Origin: Phycisphaerales bacterium
GTDB taxonomy: Bacteria > Planctomycetota > Phycisphaerae > Phycisphaerales > UBA1924
DNA: 64,000 nt
Reading direction: 5' to 3'
Assembly: GCA_019744815.1 (NCBI GenBank)
Contig: JAIEUA010000007.1
Location: 166,536 to 230,535 of the forward strand
Shown: piece after piece, positions 9,316 through 17,767 of the stretch
How the letters are laid out: each line of letters opens with the position of its first letter
How positions within the stretch are numbered: position 1 is the stretch's first letter
Program-made: the position numbers and the translations under genes
Notes under the pieces: model-generated
The model's database searches: none
Seen by the model: the letters and a program-made list of their open reading frames with translations, nothing else
Told to the model about the DNA's origin: nothing

Positions 9316-10427
9316 GCACTCGCCCTGCCGCATCCCGCGCCGCCTTTACCCTCGTGGAGCTGATCATCTCCTCGGCCCTGCTCACCGTGCTGCTCCTGGC
9401 CGGCGCGGCGACGGCATCGCTCGTCCGCCGCGCCGGTATGAGCGCGGTCGGCGACAGCTCGCTCGCGCTCTCGCGGGCCCTGACCGATCTCCGCCGCGAC
9501 ATCGAGTGCTCGACCAAGGTCAGCGCCGTCTCCGCTCGGAGCATCACCCTGATCGTCCCCGACCGCACCGGCGACTCGAACCCCGAGACCATCACCTACT
9601 TCTGGTCCGGCACCGAGGGCGCCCCGCTGCTCCGCACCGTCAACTCTGGCGCCGCCGCCACCATCGTTCCATCGATGCGCTCCTTCGCGCTCGTCCCCGA
9701 AACGGTCAACGTCACCGTCACCAGCGCCGACCAGCCCGTCGCGCCATCGAGCCAAACGGTCGCGAGCTGCAACACCTCCTCCGGTCTCAACACGATCATG
9801 GTCACGTCCACCCGCTGGGTCGGCGTGGCCTTCGCTCCCACGCTGCCCACCGGGACCACTAGCTGGACGCTCAACAGCGTCCGTCTCTCGCTCCGCCGCA
9901 GCGGCACCGCCGACAGCACCTTCGCCGTCCAGATCCGCACCACCAACGCTCAAACGCCCACTTCCACCGTGCTCGCGTCAGTGACCATCAACGAGAGCTC
10001 TCTGGGCGTCGCCTACGCCAACGTGGACTGCACGTTCCCCTCGCTCTCGGGCCTCAGCCCCACCGCCCCGCTCGCCATCGTGCTCCAGCCCGTCTCCGGC
10101 ATCAACTGCGCCGAGTGGCAGTTCACCAGCGGCGGCGGAGCCATCAACCCTGCCGACGCCATGTGGCAGTCCACCAACTCCGGCTCATCGTGGACGCGGC
10201 TCTCCTCGCAGGAGCCGCTCTTCACCGTCACCGGCACGCCCTCCGCCTCGGCCCCCGCCACCGAATCCGTTCCCGCCGTCCGCGTCGTCCGCTGCTCCGC
10301 CGAAGCCATCCGCGGCGTCGCCATGGCCTTCGAGGCCGAGGCCCGCACGCTCTCCGCCAGCGGCACCATCACCCTTGAAGCAGCACCCCTCACCGTCGGC
10401 GGTGCGGGCGACGTGTCCACCCGATAG
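9312..10427 (+). CDS. Type IV pseudopilin with long C-terminal domain (PilW/GspJ-like position)
   Basis: 371 residues from an ATG overlapping the previous stop (ATGA). Residues 1-35 form a prepilin leader and helix: ASRAAFTLVELIISSALL, with cleavage before F and Glu at +5, then TVLLLAGAATASLVRRAG. The C-terminal part is Ser/Thr-rich and beta-like, including a stretch comparable to a galactose-binding-like beta sandwich (about residues 160-300); I cannot name that domain securely. The third position in a run of minor pilins and the length suggest a PilW/GspJ-like subunit. Confidence 0.8.
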   Translation: MSTRPAASRAAFTLVELIISSALLTVLLLAGAATASLVRRAGMSAVGDSSLALSRALTDLRRDIECSTKVSAVSARSITLIVPDRTGDSNPETITYFWSGTEGAPLLRTVNSGAAATIVPSMRSFALVPETVNVTVTSADQPVAPSSQTVASCNTSSGLNTIMVTSTRWVGVAFAPTLPTGTTSWTLNSVRLSLRRSGTADSTFAVQIRTTNAQTPTSTVLASVTINESSLGVAYANVDCTFPSLSGLSPTAPLAIVLQPVSGINCAEWQFTSGGGAINPADAMWQSTNSGSSWTRLSSQEPLFTVTGTPSASAPATESVPAVRVVRCSAEAIRGVAMAFEAEARTLSASGTITLEAAPLTVGGAGDVSTR

Positions 10428-10439
10428 ACGAACACATCC

Positions 10440-10964
10440 ATGTCAGTCTCCCACCGTCCCACTCTCGCAGCCGCCTATCCGCCGACACGCCGCGGCATGA
10501 CGCTCATCGAATGCGTCGCTGCCTCGCTCATACTCGCCGTCATCGCCGTCGCCGCCGTGCGTGCCGCCTCCGGCGCCGCCGCCGCCCAGGCCACCTCGTC
10601 GCGTTCGGTCACCGCCGTCCTGCTCGCCGAGAGCCTGCTCTCCAAGATCGAGCGCACGCCCTACAGCGATCCCTCGAACCCCAACACCCTCGGCCGCGAC
10701 GCCGGCGAATCGGCCACCGACAAGACCACCTTCGACGATGTCGACGACTTCGACGGGTGGAGCGAGTCGCCGCCACAGGACTCCAACGGCGTCGCCATCC
10801 CCAACATGACCGGCTGGACCCGCAAGGTCTCGGTGATCTACTCCGATCTCGGCCCCCTCGCCGAGGACCGCTGGGGAAACACCGGCCTCAAGCTCATCAC
10901 CGTCAACGTCTACTTCAACTCCAAGCTCGCCTGCTCGCTGCAATCACTCCGCGCCCCCGATTGA
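10440..10964 (+). CDS. Type IV pseudopilin (PilV/GspI-like)
   Basis: 174 residues. The leader ends PPTRRG and the mature N-terminus would be MTLIECVAASLILAVIAVAA, a perfect class III prepilin motif (G at -1, E at +5). The remainder is short and polar (SLLSKIERTPYSDPSNPNTL), as in PilV/GspI. An internal ATG at the cleavage site is not the start, because the leader would then be lost. It is 12 nt after the preceding gene and 3 nt before the next, so all four genes form one transcription unit. Confidence 0.83.
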   Translation: MSVSHRPTLAAAYPPTRRGMTLIECVAASLILAVIAVAAVRAASGAAAAQATSSRSVTAVLLAESLLSKIERTPYSDPSNPNTLGRDAGESATDKTTFDDVDDFDGWSESPPQDSNGVAIPNMTGWTRKVSVIYSDLGPLAEDRWGNTGLKLITVNVYFNSKLACSLQSLRAPD

Positions 10965-10967
10965 TCC

Positions 10968-12254
10968 ATGCCCATCGCCCGCCGAAACCCCCGCTTCCGG
11001 CCCGGCACGGCGTACCTCGCCGCCGTCGGCGTCGGCATGCTCGTCGCCGTGCTCAGCATCGGCTCGATGGCCACCGCCCGCTCGCGAGCCCGGGCACTGC
11101 AGCTCCGCGTCGATGAAGAGATCGCCCGCCAGAACGCCATCGCCGCGGTGGACTACGCCCGCGCCGTCATCGCCGCCGATTCCGCCTGGCGCACCACCTA
11201 CGCCACCGAGATGTGGATGAACGGCGTGGAGTTCAACGGCGGCACCTTCGGCTACTCCGTCGTCAACCCCAGCGGCGCGATCAACCGCGACCCCCTCGAC
11301 TCCGTCGTCGTCACCGGCGACGGCGCCAAGGGCCTCGCCCGCCAACGCATGAGCGTCACCCTCGACGCCTCCAAGGTCCCGCTCACCTGCCTCAAGGTGC
11401 CGATGACCATCGCCGGCGCCATCACCGCGACCAGCGCCACCATCAACGGCAGCGGCCTCACCATCGCCACCAACGCCGGCTTCACCTCCGTCCTCGCCAC
11501 CATCCGCCCCAACGTCGAGGCCCGCACCACCATCATCGGCACCGGCTTTGCCGGCACCACCTCCACCGGCAACAAAGCCCGCACGCTTCCAGACAGCACC
11601 GTCTTCTCGCTCTACACCGCCACCGCCGCCACCATCCCGGTCTCGTCTCTCCCCAGCGGCGGCCTCCTCGGCCTGGGTGCGAAGCAGATGACCGACATCG
11701 TGCTCGGCCCCAACACCAACCCCTACGGCTCCACCAACTCGAGCGGCGTCTACGTCCTCGACTGCCAGAACTACGCCGTCGCCATCTCCAACTGCCGCAT
11801 CATCGGCACGCTCATCCTCCTCAACCCCGGCGCCGGCACCACCATCAGCGGCAGCGTGCAGTGGTCGCCCGCTGTTTCCAACTACCCCTGCCTCCTCGTC
11901 AGCGGCAGCATCTCGCTCTCGCTCTCGTCTTCCTCTCTCAGTGAGAACTCCGAGAACGTCAACTTCAACCCGCCCGGTGCGCCGTATCCCTACACCTCCG
12001 GCGCCGCCGACACCGACCAATCCGATTCATACCCCAGCGTCATCGATGGCCTGATCTACGCCAGCGGCAGCGTCACCATCAGCGGCAGCAACACCGTCGA
12101 CATGCTCATCGCCGGCGGCACCTGCACGCTCAACGCGCTGTCTTCGCTCACCATCCGCGACGAGGCAACCTACGCCGCGAACCCCCCGCCAGGCTTCTAC
12201 ACCGTCAAGATGTCGCCGCGTCTGGGCTCGTGGTCGTACGTGGTGGATCCATGA
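10968..12254 (+). CDS. PilX-like pilus-associated protein with N-terminal anchor
   Basis: 428 residues. The N-terminus (RFRPGTAYLAAVGVGMLVAV) has a hydrophobic helix and an RARALQLRVDEEIARQNAIA amphipathic continuation, as in PilX/GspK-type minor pilins, but the +5 Glu of a canonical prepilin is not evident. The remainder is Thr/Ser/Gly-rich (TISGSVQW, SLSLSSSSLSEN, TISGSNTVDM), suggesting a repetitive beta-helix-like extracellular domain. It is the last gene of the pseudopilin cluster and ends in a hairpin. Function is inferred from context; the C-terminal domain is unrecognised. Confidence 0.7.
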   Translation: MPIARRNPRFRPGTAYLAAVGVGMLVAVLSIGSMATARSRARALQLRVDEEIARQNAIAAVDYARAVIAADSAWRTTYATEMWMNGVEFNGGTFGYSVVNPSGAINRDPLDSVVVTGDGAKGLARQRMSVTLDASKVPLTCLKVPMTIAGAITATSATINGSGLTIATNAGFTSVLATIRPNVEARTTIIGTGFAGTTSTGNKARTLPDSTVFSLYTATAATIPVSSLPSGGLLGLGAKQMTDIVLGPNTNPYGSTNSSGVYVLDCQNYAVAISNCRIIGTLILLNPGAGTTISGSVQWSPAVSNYPCLLVSGSISLSLSSSSLSENSENVNFNPPGAPYPYTSGAADTDQSDSYPSVIDGLIYASGSVTISGSNTVDMLIAGGTCTLNALSSLTIRDEATYAANPPPGFYTVKMSPRLGSWSYVVDP

Positions 12255-12307
12255 AGAACCGTCCGTGCAAGCGGAGGATGGGTTTTGTCAACATGCATGC
12301 AACGCCG

Positions 12308-12329
12308 ACCCTCCGCTCGCGCGGAGGGT
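12308..12329. terminator. Bidirectional hairpin between convergent genes
   Basis: A perfect 9-bp stem (ACCCTCCGC / GCGGAGGGT) with a TCGC loop, between the end of the pseudopilin cluster and the end of the ketosynthase gene. No long T-run follows on either strand, so strength as an intrinsic terminator is uncertain. Confidence 0.6.
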
Positions 12330-12354
12330 TCGTCAATCCACCCAGAAACTGGCC

Positions 12355-13680
12355 TTACACCCGCAGCTTGCGCACCGCGATCGTGTCGTTCTGCCCGCCA
12401 AACCCGAACGAGTTGCTCAAGCAGACGTCCACGCCGCCCTGCTCGCGCAGATCGCGGGCCGCGTTGGGCACGTAATCCAGATCGCACTCGGGATCCGGCG
12501 TCTTCAGATTCATCGTCGGCGGCACAAAGCCGGTCTGGATCGCCTTGACGCAGGTCATCAGCTCCACCGCGCCCGCGGCCTGAATCAGATGCCCCAGCAT
12601 GCTCTTCACGCTGCTGAACGGCACCTTCGGCGCCAGCGCCCCGAAGACGCCCTTCACCGCCGTCGTCTCGATCTTGTCGTTCTCTTTCGTGCCCGTGCCG
12701 TGAGCGCTGATGTAGTGCACCTGAGGCCTGCCGTCGGGCCCCGGCTCCCGCGGCGAGATCCCCGCCTGGCGCAGCGCCTGGCTCATCGCCGCGATCGCGC
12801 CGCGGCCGTCGGGCTGAATATCCGTGATCCGGAACGCGTCCGCGCTGCTGCCATACCCAGCAACCTCGGCCAGCACCGTCGCGCCGCGGGCCCGGGCATG
12901 ATCCAGCGACTCCAGCACCAACATCCCCGCACCCTCGCCCATGACAAACCCATCGCGAGTCTGATCAAACGGCCGGGCGGCGTGGGCGTAGTCGTCGCGC
13001 CGCTGGCTCATCGCGGTCAAGCGCACAAAACCCGTCATGCCCAGCATGTGGATCATCGAGTGGCTGCCGCCCGCGAACATGATGTCCGCGTCGCCGCGCC
13101 GGATGATCTCGAACGCCTCGCCGATCGCCTGCGTGCTCGCCGCGCACGCGGTCATGCAGTTGAACGCCGGCCCGCGGCAGCCAAACTCCGCCGCCACGTG
13201 GCTCATCGTCAGGTTCGGTTCCTGCTCCGTCTCGGCCTCGACCGTCATCGCCGGCAGCGCCCGCTGCGCCCATGCCTTGCCATCGACCGTCCGGGTGTCG
13301 GCCTTCCAGCCCGCGATGTTGGCGGCGTTGAAGTTCTCGTAGTCCAGCGGCCCTTCGCCGCTGCCGAGGTAGATCCCGAAGCGCCGCCGGTTCAGCTTCG
13401 CCTGCGCCAGCCCCGCCTGCTTCCACGCCTGAGCCGCTGCACCGAGCGCGTACTTGGTGCCCAGGCTCGCCATCGCGTGCGGCGTCACATCATCAAGGAA
13501 GTGCTTGAGGTCAAAGTTCTTGACCTCCGACGCGAAGTTGGTCGCGAACGTCGTCGCGTCAAACCGCGTCACCGGCCCGATGCCGCTCGCCCCCGCGAGC
13601 AGCTTGGCCCAGACCGAGTCCACATCACTCCCCAGGGGAGTGACCCAGCCCATACCGGTGATGACAACTGGAGAAGGCAC
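12355..13680 (-). CDS. fabF: Beta-ketoacyl-ACP synthase II-type (KS alpha), catalytically complete
   Basis: 441 residues from GTG, starting PSPVVITGMGWVTPLGSDVD. The thiolase-fold catalytic residues are all present: Cys179 in NCMTACAASTQAIGEA, His327 in YISAHGTGTKENDKIET, and Lys359/His364 in SSVKSMLGHLIQAAGAVEL. It elongates acyl-ACP by decarboxylative condensation with malonyl-ACP. It may serve a dedicated acyl or polyketide-like pathway rather than housekeeping fatty acid synthesis, because a second, catalytically dead KS-like gene lies 1 kb upstream on the same strand, as in KS alpha / chain-length-factor pairs. No ACP or ketoreductase gene is in the window. Confidence 0.93.
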   Translation of the reverse strand: MPSPVVITGMGWVTPLGSDVDSVWAKLLAGASGIGPVTRFDATTFATNFASEVKNFDLKHFLDDVTPHAMASLGTKYALGAAAQAWKQAGLAQAKLNRRRFGIYLGSGEGPLDYENFNAANIAGWKADTRTVDGKAWAQRALPAMTVEAETEQEPNLTMSHVAAEFGCRGPAFNCMTACAASTQAIGEAFEIIRRGDADIMFAGGSHSMIHMLGMTGFVRLTAMSQRRDDYAHAARPFDQTRDGFVMGEGAGMLVLESLDHARARGATVLAEVAGYGSSADAFRITDIQPDGRGAIAAMSQALRQAGISPREPGPDGRPQVHYISAHGTGTKENDKIETTAVKGVFGALAPKVPFSSVKSMLGHLIQAAGAVELMTCVKAIQTGFVPPTMNLKTPDPECDLDYVPNAARDLREQGGVDVCLSNSFGFGGQNDTIAVRKLRV

Positions 13681-13816
13681 TTGGAGCTAAAGCTTGAGAC
13701 TAAAGGCTTGGAACGAGGGCTTGATACCGGGGAATTGGCTTAAGGGCAAGACGCTCTCAGACACACATCACTGAACTTCGGCCCCCTGTGCCGAGCGCTC
13801 AGTGTCTCGTGGCCTC

Positions 13817-14377
13817 TTAGGCCTTCTCATCAAAGTCGTACATCGCCTCGTCGCCGTCATGATGATCGCCCGGCGTGATGCCCTTGGCGGCGTTGATCTT
13901 GTCCACGTTCAGCACCCGCACCAGGCCGTCCTTCAGCAGGCGGCCGGCGAAGTTGATGATCAGGCCCAGCTCCAGGTCCGCGCTCTTGAGCTGCGCCCGA
14001 AGCGTCGAACGCTCGCTGCCGCTCACATCGCGGTATGCGGCCATCACGTCCACGATGAACCGATCCTCGATCAACAGATCGCAGATCGAGTGCCCCACCA
14101 CCTGGTCCTTGTACTTGACCGGGATCGAGTGATTGGACTTGAAGTTGATCCCCTGGGCCCGCATCTCCTGCTGCAGCGCGGTCATGTAGACCGACTCGTC
14201 GTACCCGCCGCCCAGGGCCATGTGCACGTCGCGGGCGCAGCCGATCACTTTGTGGCTGATCGAGGTCAGCGTCGGATCAAGCTCCGAGAGCGGGATGCCA
14301 CGCCGCGGCGGGCCGCCGCGACCACGGCCGCGGCCTTCGTTGGAGTGAGAACGGTTGTCGTTGCGGTAGTCGCTCAT
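13817..14377 (-). CDS. GxxExxY-family protein
   Basis: 186 residues, using the ATG that has GGAG 8 nt upstream; another ATG lies 24 nt further out. The family signature appears as LGGGYDESVYMTALQQEM (GxxExxY with the conserved Glu), followed by SNHSIPVKYKDQVVGHSICD and LLIEDRFIVDVMA, which resemble the D...ExK strands of a PD-(D/E)xK nuclease-like fold, and ending INFAGRLLKDGLVRVLN (usual family ending NF...l..GikRivn). The first 45 residues are a charged Arg/Gly tail (RGRGRGGPPRR) that could bind nucleic acid. The biological role of the family is not established. Confidence 0.85.
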   Translation of the reverse strand: MSDYRNDNRSHSNEGRGRGRGGPPRRGIPLSELDPTLTSISHKVIGCARDVHMALGGGYDESVYMTALQQEMRAQGINFKSNHSIPVKYKDQVVGHSICDLLIEDRFIVDVMAAYRDVSGSERSTLRAQLKSADLELGLIINFAGRLLKDGLVRVLNVDKINAAKGITPGDHHDGDEAMYDFDEKA

Positions 14378-14476
14378 AAAAGAGGCTCCGAAGTCTGCCA
14401 CACGTAGAGACGCCCCAAAAGGGACGCCAATGGTAGCGGGCGGACAGCAACAGGCATGAGAGGCCCGATGCCGCCG

Positions 14477-14646
14477 CGCCTCCTCTCCCCGCTTGCGGGG
14501 AGAGGACGACTCGACGCAACGCGTCGAGTCAGGTGAGGGGATTGCGGGTACCTACAGGCTCCGACATCTGAACGCCCCTTGCCCCTCCCCGGTCTCGCTG
14601 CGCTCGACCACCCCTCCCCGCTGAAGCGGGGTGGGGAGGCGCGATC
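14477..14646. repeat. Intergenic palindromic repeat family C, copy 1
   Basis: About 170 bp with three nested palindromes: CTCTCCCCGC TT GCGGGGAGAG, then GACTCGACGC AA CGCGTCGAGTC, then a GC-rich CCCCTCCCCG...CGGGGTGGGGAGG segment. The first two palindromes and the motif CAGGTGAGGGG recur near 35.65 kb with the same order and spacing. This fills the gap between the GxxExxY gene and the KS-beta gene. No open frame with coding character is seen here. Confidence 0.75.
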
Positions 14647-14665
14647 CCCGAGCTGCAACTCTTGG

Positions 14666-16063
14666 TCAAACCTTCTTTAAAACCAACGCCGCGTTCTGCC
14701 CGCCCAAGGCCGATGTCACGACCAGCACGCACCGCAGATTGGCCGACCGCGCCGCAACCGGCCCCGCCTGAAGGTCACTCGGGCACGACCCGCCGTGAAT
14801 GCGTGCCGGCAAGCGCTGCTCGCGCACCGCCATCGCACCCGCCGCGAGCTGCAACCCGCCCACGCCCGCGACCGCGGCGCCCGTGTTGGGCACCACCGTA
14901 ATCAGCGGGATGTCCTTCAGCCGCGCTCCAAAGACCTGACGCAGCGCCGCCGCCTCGGTCGCGTCCGCGTGCGCGATCCCGCTCGCATACGGCACGATCG
15001 CGTCGATCTCGCCCGCCGAGACCTTCGCATCCGCCAGCGCGTTCTCGATCGCGTACACAACCCCATCGTGCGGCTTCTCGTCGTCCGACAGCCGCGAACG
15101 CGTGCGGATCGCCTCGTACCCCGGCGGCGGCGAGTGCGACGCGCCAAAGCCCGCCAGCTCGCAGTACGCCTTCGCCCCGCGGGCCGCCGCCTTGCTCATC
15201 TCTTCGATCACGAACATCCCGCCGCCCTCGCCCAGCACGGTCCCCTTCGCCGCCGCGTCATACGGCCGCACCACCGACTTCGCGTCGACGCCCGCGTCGC
15301 ACGGCGCGAGATGCTTCAGCAGCGTCCACCGCAGCGTGCCCATCAGGTTGGTCTTGCTCTCCGCCCCGCCGCTGAAGCACGCGTCCGCCGCGTCGCGCTG
15401 GATGACCCGCATCCCCTCGCCCACCGAGAGCAGCACGCTCGCCTCGGCGCACGTGATCGTGTTGCTCGGCCCCTCACAGCCGTGGATGATCGTCACATGG
15501 CACGCGAGCATGTTGGGCAGGTACTTGAGCATCCACAACGGCTGCAGGTTGTTCATCCCGCCCACGCCCGTCGGGTGCTTCTCGGTCGCGATCGTGCCCC
15601 AGCGCCAGTACTCGAACGCGCCCTGCTCGTTGGTGGCCGTCGCGAGCGCCGCCGAGAGCTCGTCCGTCTCGGCGTTGATCAGCCCCGCGCCGATCTGGCA
15701 CCCGACCCGATCACCCGGATACGTCGTCTGCCCCGGCCCCCCGTCCAGCGTGCCGCGGGTCACGAACCCGGCGTCCTCGATCGCCAGCCGGGCCGCGGCC
15801 ACCGCGAGATCGGTGTCCCGGGCCATCACCTTCACCGCCTTGCGGTACGACTTGGGCACGTAGTCCTTCGCCGAGAAACCGCCCGGCGTGCCGTCGGCTC
15901 CCTTCACCTCACCCGCCAGCCGAGTCGGGAACCCCGACGCGTCGAAGAGGCGAGCCTCCTCCAACCCGCTCACCCCAGCGCACAGCCCGTCCCACAGGGC
16001 CTTGGCACCCACACCCAGCGCGCTCACGGCTCCCACCCCGGTGATAACAACACGACGGCTCAT
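14666..16063 (-). CDS. Ketosynthase-like protein lacking the catalytic triad (KS beta / chain-length-factor-like)
   Basis: 465 residues from the ATG giving MSRRVVITGVGAVSALGVGA; longer upstream frames run through low-complexity repeat and are rejected. The thiolase fold is clear (VITGVG, GPSNTIT, FSGGAESK, GEGGGMFVIEEM). All catalytic positions are changed: the Cys is Glu207 (GPSNTITCAEASV), the HGT His is Tyr359 (IVPYASG), the Lys is Val391, and the last His is Ala396. It therefore cannot condense. Chain-length factors of type II polyketide synthases have Gln at the Cys site and pair with a KS alpha. The nearby complete KS is the obvious partner. Glu in place of Gln is unusual. Confidence 0.88.
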   Translation of the reverse strand: MSRRVVITGVGAVSALGVGAKALWDGLCAGVSGLEEARLFDASGFPTRLAGEVKGADGTPGGFSAKDYVPKSYRKAVKVMARDTDLAVAAARLAIEDAGFVTRGTLDGGPGQTTYPGDRVGCQIGAGLINAETDELSAALATATNEQGAFEYWRWGTIATEKHPTGVGGMNNLQPLWMLKYLPNMLACHVTIIHGCEGPSNTITCAEASVLLSVGEGMRVIQRDAADACFSGGAESKTNLMGTLRWTLLKHLAPCDAGVDAKSVVRPYDAAAKGTVLGEGGGMFVIEEMSKAAARGAKAYCELAGFGASHSPPPGYEAIRTRSRLSDDEKPHDGVVYAIENALADAKVSAGEIDAIVPYASGIAHADATEAAALRQVFGARLKDIPLITVVPNTGAAVAGVGGLQLAAGAMAVREQRLPARIHGGSCPSDLQAGPVAARSANLRCVLVVTSALGGQNAALVLKKV

Positions 16064-16076
16064 GGGGGATTCTAGA

Positions 16077-16179
16077 AATGGCCAAAGGGCCAAATCGCCA
16101 AATGGCAAAAGAGCCATCGCAGGCCTCCCCCTTCTCAATTTGGCCCTTTGGCCATTTGGTCCTTTGGCCCTTTGACATT
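16077..16179. repeat. Inverted pair of 8-bp tandem arrays
   Basis: The left arm is a run of ATGGCCAA-type octamers (ATGGCCAA, AGGGCCAA, ATCGCCAA). The right arm, about 28 nt later, is the reverse complement type (GGCCCTTT, GGCCATTT, GGTCCTTT, GGCCCTTT). The arms of about 38 nt could fold into one long imperfect hairpin. It separates the divergent KS-beta and membrane-protein genes. Confidence 0.75.
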
Positions 16180-16223
16180 TGTCGCCCCCAACCCCTCGCC
16201 CGCCCGATACCGTTCCCGTGCTC

Positions 16224-16736
16224 ATGTCCGCCGACATGCCCAAAGCCGCCGCCTCGTCCCGGTCGCTCGTCGATCCGGGGTGGCTGTTTGTCATCGCCGG
16301 CATCGTGCTCTTGCTCGCGACGGTGCTCATCCCAGCCGCCGAGCAGCTGCGTCGTGCCAACTGGCAGCGCGACCGCGCCCTGCTCGTCGAGAAGCACCGC
16401 CAGGAACGCCTCACCCGCTACCGCGAGTTCGTCACCGCCCTCGAGCGCGGCGAACGTTCCCTCGTTCTCGCCCTGGCCGCCAGCCAGCTGAATCAGGTCC
16501 CCGCCGACCGCACGCCCATCGGCGTCGGCAAGAAGTCCGGCTACACCGACATCAACGCCGGCAGCGCCAGCATCTTCCCGAACCTCGAGCCCGATCCGAT
16601 CGAGCTGCCCGAGTTCAAGCAGTTCGACAGCACGCTCAGCCGCATGGTGACCGACGACAAAACCCGCCCCTGGATCATCGTGGTCGGCGCCGTGCTGGTC
16701 TTCGTCGGCGTCCTGCCCGCCAGCCGCTCCAAGTAA
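16224..16736 (+). CDS. Hypothetical protein with two membrane segments
   Basis: 170 residues from ATG (MSADMPKAAASS); upstream GTG and TTG codons in frame lie in or next to the repeat. Hydrophobic segments at about residues 20-38 (WLFVIAGIVLLLATVLIPA) and 150-166 (WIIVVGAVLVFVGVLPA) flank a charged middle that starts as a helix (RRANWQRDRALLVEKHRQE) and continues with a region of SGYTDINAGSASIF type. I do not recognise the family; the topology is that of a small bitopic or hairpin membrane protein with an exposed central domain. Confidence 0.7.
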   Translation: MSADMPKAAASSRSLVDPGWLFVIAGIVLLLATVLIPAAEQLRRANWQRDRALLVEKHRQERLTRYREFVTALERGERSLVLALAASQLNQVPADRTPIGVGKKSGYTDINAGSASIFPNLEPDPIELPEFKQFDSTLSRMVTDDKTRPWIIVVGAVLVFVGVLPASRSK

Positions 16737-16756
16737 GTCGAGACCAAGCCGCCACC

Positions 16757-16815
16757 AGAGACGAACACACTTCGTCTCTCCGTCTCTCCGTCTCTTGGTC
16801 TCTTCGTCTCTCTGC
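16757..16815. repeat. 8-bp tandem array (CGTCTCTC type) with hairpin
   Basis: A perfect hairpin AGAGACGAA / TTCGTCTCT with a CACAC loop runs into five tandem octamers (TCGTCTCT, CCGTCTCT twice, TGGTCTCT, TCGTCTCT). It lies between the convergent ends of the hypothetical membrane protein and cmk and may act as a terminator. The same octamer family is inserted in frame in uvrB. Confidence 0.75.
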
Positions 16816-16821
16816 TTTCCC

Positions 16822-17508
16822 TTACCCCACCACCGCCAGCACATGCCGGTGCAGCGTGTCCACCACCTGCTGGAACTGCATGTCGCTGGTGTCGACGCAG
16901 ATCGCGTTGCCCGGACACATCAGGGGCCCATCGGCACGGCTCGAATCGCTGCGGTCGCGTTCCAGGATCTCGGCCGTGATCGCGCCCAGGTCCGCCGCCG
17001 AGCCCATCGCCACCATCTGCTCCGCACGCCGCCGGGCCCGAACGTCCGCCGAGGCATCCAGATAGAACTTCACCACCGCATCGGGGAAAACCACCGAGCC
17101 CTGGTCGCGTCCCTCGGTCACGAGCCGCGGATGCTGCTGCCCGATCAGCCGCTGCTTGCGCACCATGTGCTCGCGCAGCTCCTTGATCGAAGCCAGCGGC
17201 GAGACCACCTCGGTCACATCCTTCTGCCGGATGCGGTGATCGATCGGCACGCCGTGGGCCAAGATCGTCGGCGGATCGCGGGTCCAGTCAAAGTGCAGGT
17301 CCGCCGCCGCGGTCCGGGCCACCACCGCGGCGTGGTCGTTGATGTCGATCCCATGGTCGATGCAGATCGCCGCCGCCGCCCGGTACATCGCACCGGTGTC
17401 GAGGAAGTCGAGCCCGAGCTGCTTGGCCAGCGCGCGAGCGACAGACGATTTCCCCGTCCCCGCGGGGCCGTCGATCGTGATGACGATGCGTTGATCAGGT
17501 GAGAGCAT
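16822..17508 (-). CDS. cmk: Cytidylate kinase
   Basis: 228 residues, the usual CMP kinase length, from the ATG giving MLSPDQRIVITIDGPAGTGK; an in-frame 54-residue extension upstream is probably not translated. P-loop GPAGTGKSSVARALA, substrate segment FLDTGAMYRAAA, the conserved VTEGRDQGSVVFPDA (family V..GRD.GTVVFPDA) and the RARRRAEQM lid are all present. It phosphorylates CMP and dCMP for nucleotide supply. The ending RADGPLMCPGNAICVDTSDM matches the family D..PL..A.DA..IDTS motif. Confidence 0.95.
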   Translation of the reverse strand: MLSPDQRIVITIDGPAGTGKSSVARALAKQLGLDFLDTGAMYRAAAAICIDHGIDINDHAAVVARTAAADLHFDWTRDPPTILAHGVPIDHRIRQKDVTEVVSPLASIKELREHMVRKQRLIGQQHPRLVTEGRDQGSVVFPDAVVKFYLDASADVRARRRAEQMVAMGSAADLGAITAEILERDRSDSSRADGPLMCPGNAICVDTSDMQFQQVVDTLHRHVLAVVG

Positions 17509-17767
17509 GGCGAGGCAACCGGAGCCGCCAAGCGTAGCGGGGTCGCGGTCGCACACCACCCGTTCCATATCCATCGCGGCGCACGATTCCGCGTGCGACA
17601 CCTCCACCACCTCGATCATCTCGAAGGCGATGCTCTCGTCCTGAACCGTGTCCTGACGCGTCGTGTTCATGGTCGATCCTCCCGACGTCCTCGAGCGAAG
17701 GCAAACCCCTCGCTGCGGTGTGGAATCGCACGAACTGCTTCACACAATCTTCGTCGCCGACGCTCGA

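Noticed and set aside
16064..16414. N-terminal extension of the KS-beta frame
   Set aside because: It would run through the ATGGCCAA-type tandem repeat and the divergent gene; the ATG giving MSRRVVITG matches the family start.
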